Part shown: one piece after another, positions 4,984-5,657 of the stretch
How positions within the stretch are numbered: position 1 is the stretch's first letter
Layout of the letters: every line of letters begins with the position of its first letter
Source: Dehalococcoidia bacterium
GTDB lineage: Bacteria; Chloroflexota; Dehalococcoidia; Dehalococcoidales; DAOWJH01
Length of the DNA stretch: 5,657 nt
NCBI GenBank assembly: GCA_030640495.1
Contig: DAOWJH010000047.1
Location: 1 to 5,657 of the forward strand
Reading direction: 5' to 3'
Translations under genes and position numbers: made by a program
Notes under the pieces: model-generated
Told to the model about the DNA's origin: nothing
Seen by the model: the letters and a program-made list of their open reading frames with translations, nothing else
Databases searched by the model: none

Positions 4984-5657
4984 CACCACCTCGCTGCTGG
5001 TGGCATCCACTCGTGCCGCAACTTTTTCCGTATGTACGGAATCGCCAGGGCTATAATCACCAGCAGCGCCGTAATCAATTTCAAATTTCCAGGGGCTAAG
5101 CCAAGCCTGAGGGCAATAGTTATAAACAGGCGGTAGAGGAAAGTGCCAACAAGTGCCGTTAGCAACATTGAAGTGACGCCCCGGGGGTGAATTAACGCCT
5201 CACCAATTATTACCGAGGCCAAGCCCATTACAATCATGCCTATTCCCATATTGACATCGCAAAACTGCTGGTTTTGGGCTACCAGCGCACCAGACAGGGC
5301 AACGAGGCCGTTAGACATAGCACAACCAAGCAATATATTCTTATCGGTATCTACTCCCAGGCTGCGCACCATCTGCTCATTATCACCGGTTGCCCTCAAT
5401 GTCAGACCAATCTCAGTGTGTAGAAACCAGTTCAACAGCATAAAAACGATGAAGGCTATCACCGCCAAAACGATAATAACCAATAGGGGGCTTCTCACCG
5501 TTCCAAACCAGAGGGCAACACTGTCAAAGAGGGTTATGCTACGCAGTAATGGGATATTTGGTCTTCCCATAATCAACAGGTTTACCGAATACAGCCCGAC
5601 CATCATAAGGATACCAGCCAATAAAGCCGGTAGCCTCAGCTTGGTATTGAGCAGCCC
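4983..5657 (-). CDS. ABC transporter permease, BPD_transp_2 family (N-terminus cut by window edge)
   Basis: This is the membrane channel subunit of the importer served by the downstream ATPase. The frame is open to the right edge, giving 224 visible residues; relatives have about 280-300, so roughly 60-80 N-terminal residues are missing. The visible part opens with GLLNTKLRLPALLAGILMM and continues LYSVNLLIMGRPNIPLL, a block typical of TrpY-like permeases (PF02653). Likely membrane segments lie at about 10-30, 57-79, 107-128, 137-156, 161-183 and 191-208. The cytoplasmic loop LTLRATGDNEQMVRSLGVD at 85-103 is the conserved contact to the ATPase, and the C-terminus is basic (RKKLRHEW). The TTG at 5621 is an internal Leu codon, not a start, because family sequence continues upstream of it. 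The operon promoter and the substrate-binding protein gene must lie outside the window. Subfamily assignment is good; substrate is unknown. Confidence 0.9.
   Translation of the reverse strand, partial: GLLNTKLRLPALLAGILMMVGLYSVNLLIMGRPNIPLLRSITLFDSVALWFGTVRSPLLVIIVLAVIAFIVFMLLNWFLHTEIGLTLRATGDNEQMVRSLGVDTDKNILLGCAMSNGLVALSGALVAQNQQFCDVNMGIGMIVMGLASVIIGEALIHPRGVTSMLLTALVGTFLYRLFITIALRLGLAPGNLKLITALLVIIALAIPYIRKKLRHEWMPPAARW

Noticed and set aside
4969..5010. ATG at 5010 as the start of the ABC ATPase
   Set aside because: It would overlap the permease end by 28 bases and add 14 residues unlike the family, while ATG 4968 has an AAAGGAG site eight bases upstream.
4322..5056. Several plus-strand open frames of 60-122 codons
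   Set aside because: They are antisense to the ABC ATPase and permease genes, whose conserved motifs show which strand is coding.
5619..5621. TTG at 5621 as the start of the permease
   Set aside because: The frame stays open to the window edge and the upstream residues match the family, so this TTG is an internal leucine codon.

Overview
This is a bacterial chromosomal window of protein-coding genes. It holds seven genes, two of them cut by the window edges. I see no rRNA, tRNA, CRISPR array, insertion sequence or phage gene. A bacterial DNA polymerase III delta subunit (holA), Shine-Dalgarno sites and sigma70-like promoters make it bacterial. Moderate GC, a TTG start, a DUF169 protein, a TrpXYZ-type ABC transporter and this style of GT20 enzyme suggest an anaerobic lineage. 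Chloroflexota/Dehalococcoidia is my best guess, but that is inference and no marker gene here settles it.

Layout. Bases 1-2576 carry three genes on the minus strand, transcribed toward base 1: holA, then a DUF169 protein with its own likely promoter, then the N-terminal third or so of a family GT20 glycosyltransferase (trehalose-6-phosphate-synthase type) that runs off the left edge. Bases 2577-2747 are a divergent promoter region. Bases 2748-4160 carry two plus-strand genes: a 73-residue helical, HEAT-like protein and a YchF/OLA1-family nucleotide-binding protein. Bases 4150-5657 carry two minus-strand genes of an ABC importer, an ATPase and upstream of it a permease cut by the right edge. 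The ATPase gene and the YchF-like gene converge and overlap by 11 bases.

How the genes relate. The permease and ATPase belong to one transporter of the uncharacterised TrpXYZ/COG1101 type; its substrate-binding protein would lie beyond the right edge. The small helical protein and the YchF-like protein probably share a promoter at 2660-2688. The DUF169 and GT20 genes are 57 bases apart and may be co-transcribed, but no pathway links them clearly.

The most unusual feature is the YchF-like protein. It keeps the family fold, the NxxE base-specificity motif and a near-perfect C-terminal domain. However, the P-loop lysine is arginine and the DxxG switch motif is changed. I found no clear candidate for a wholly new system.
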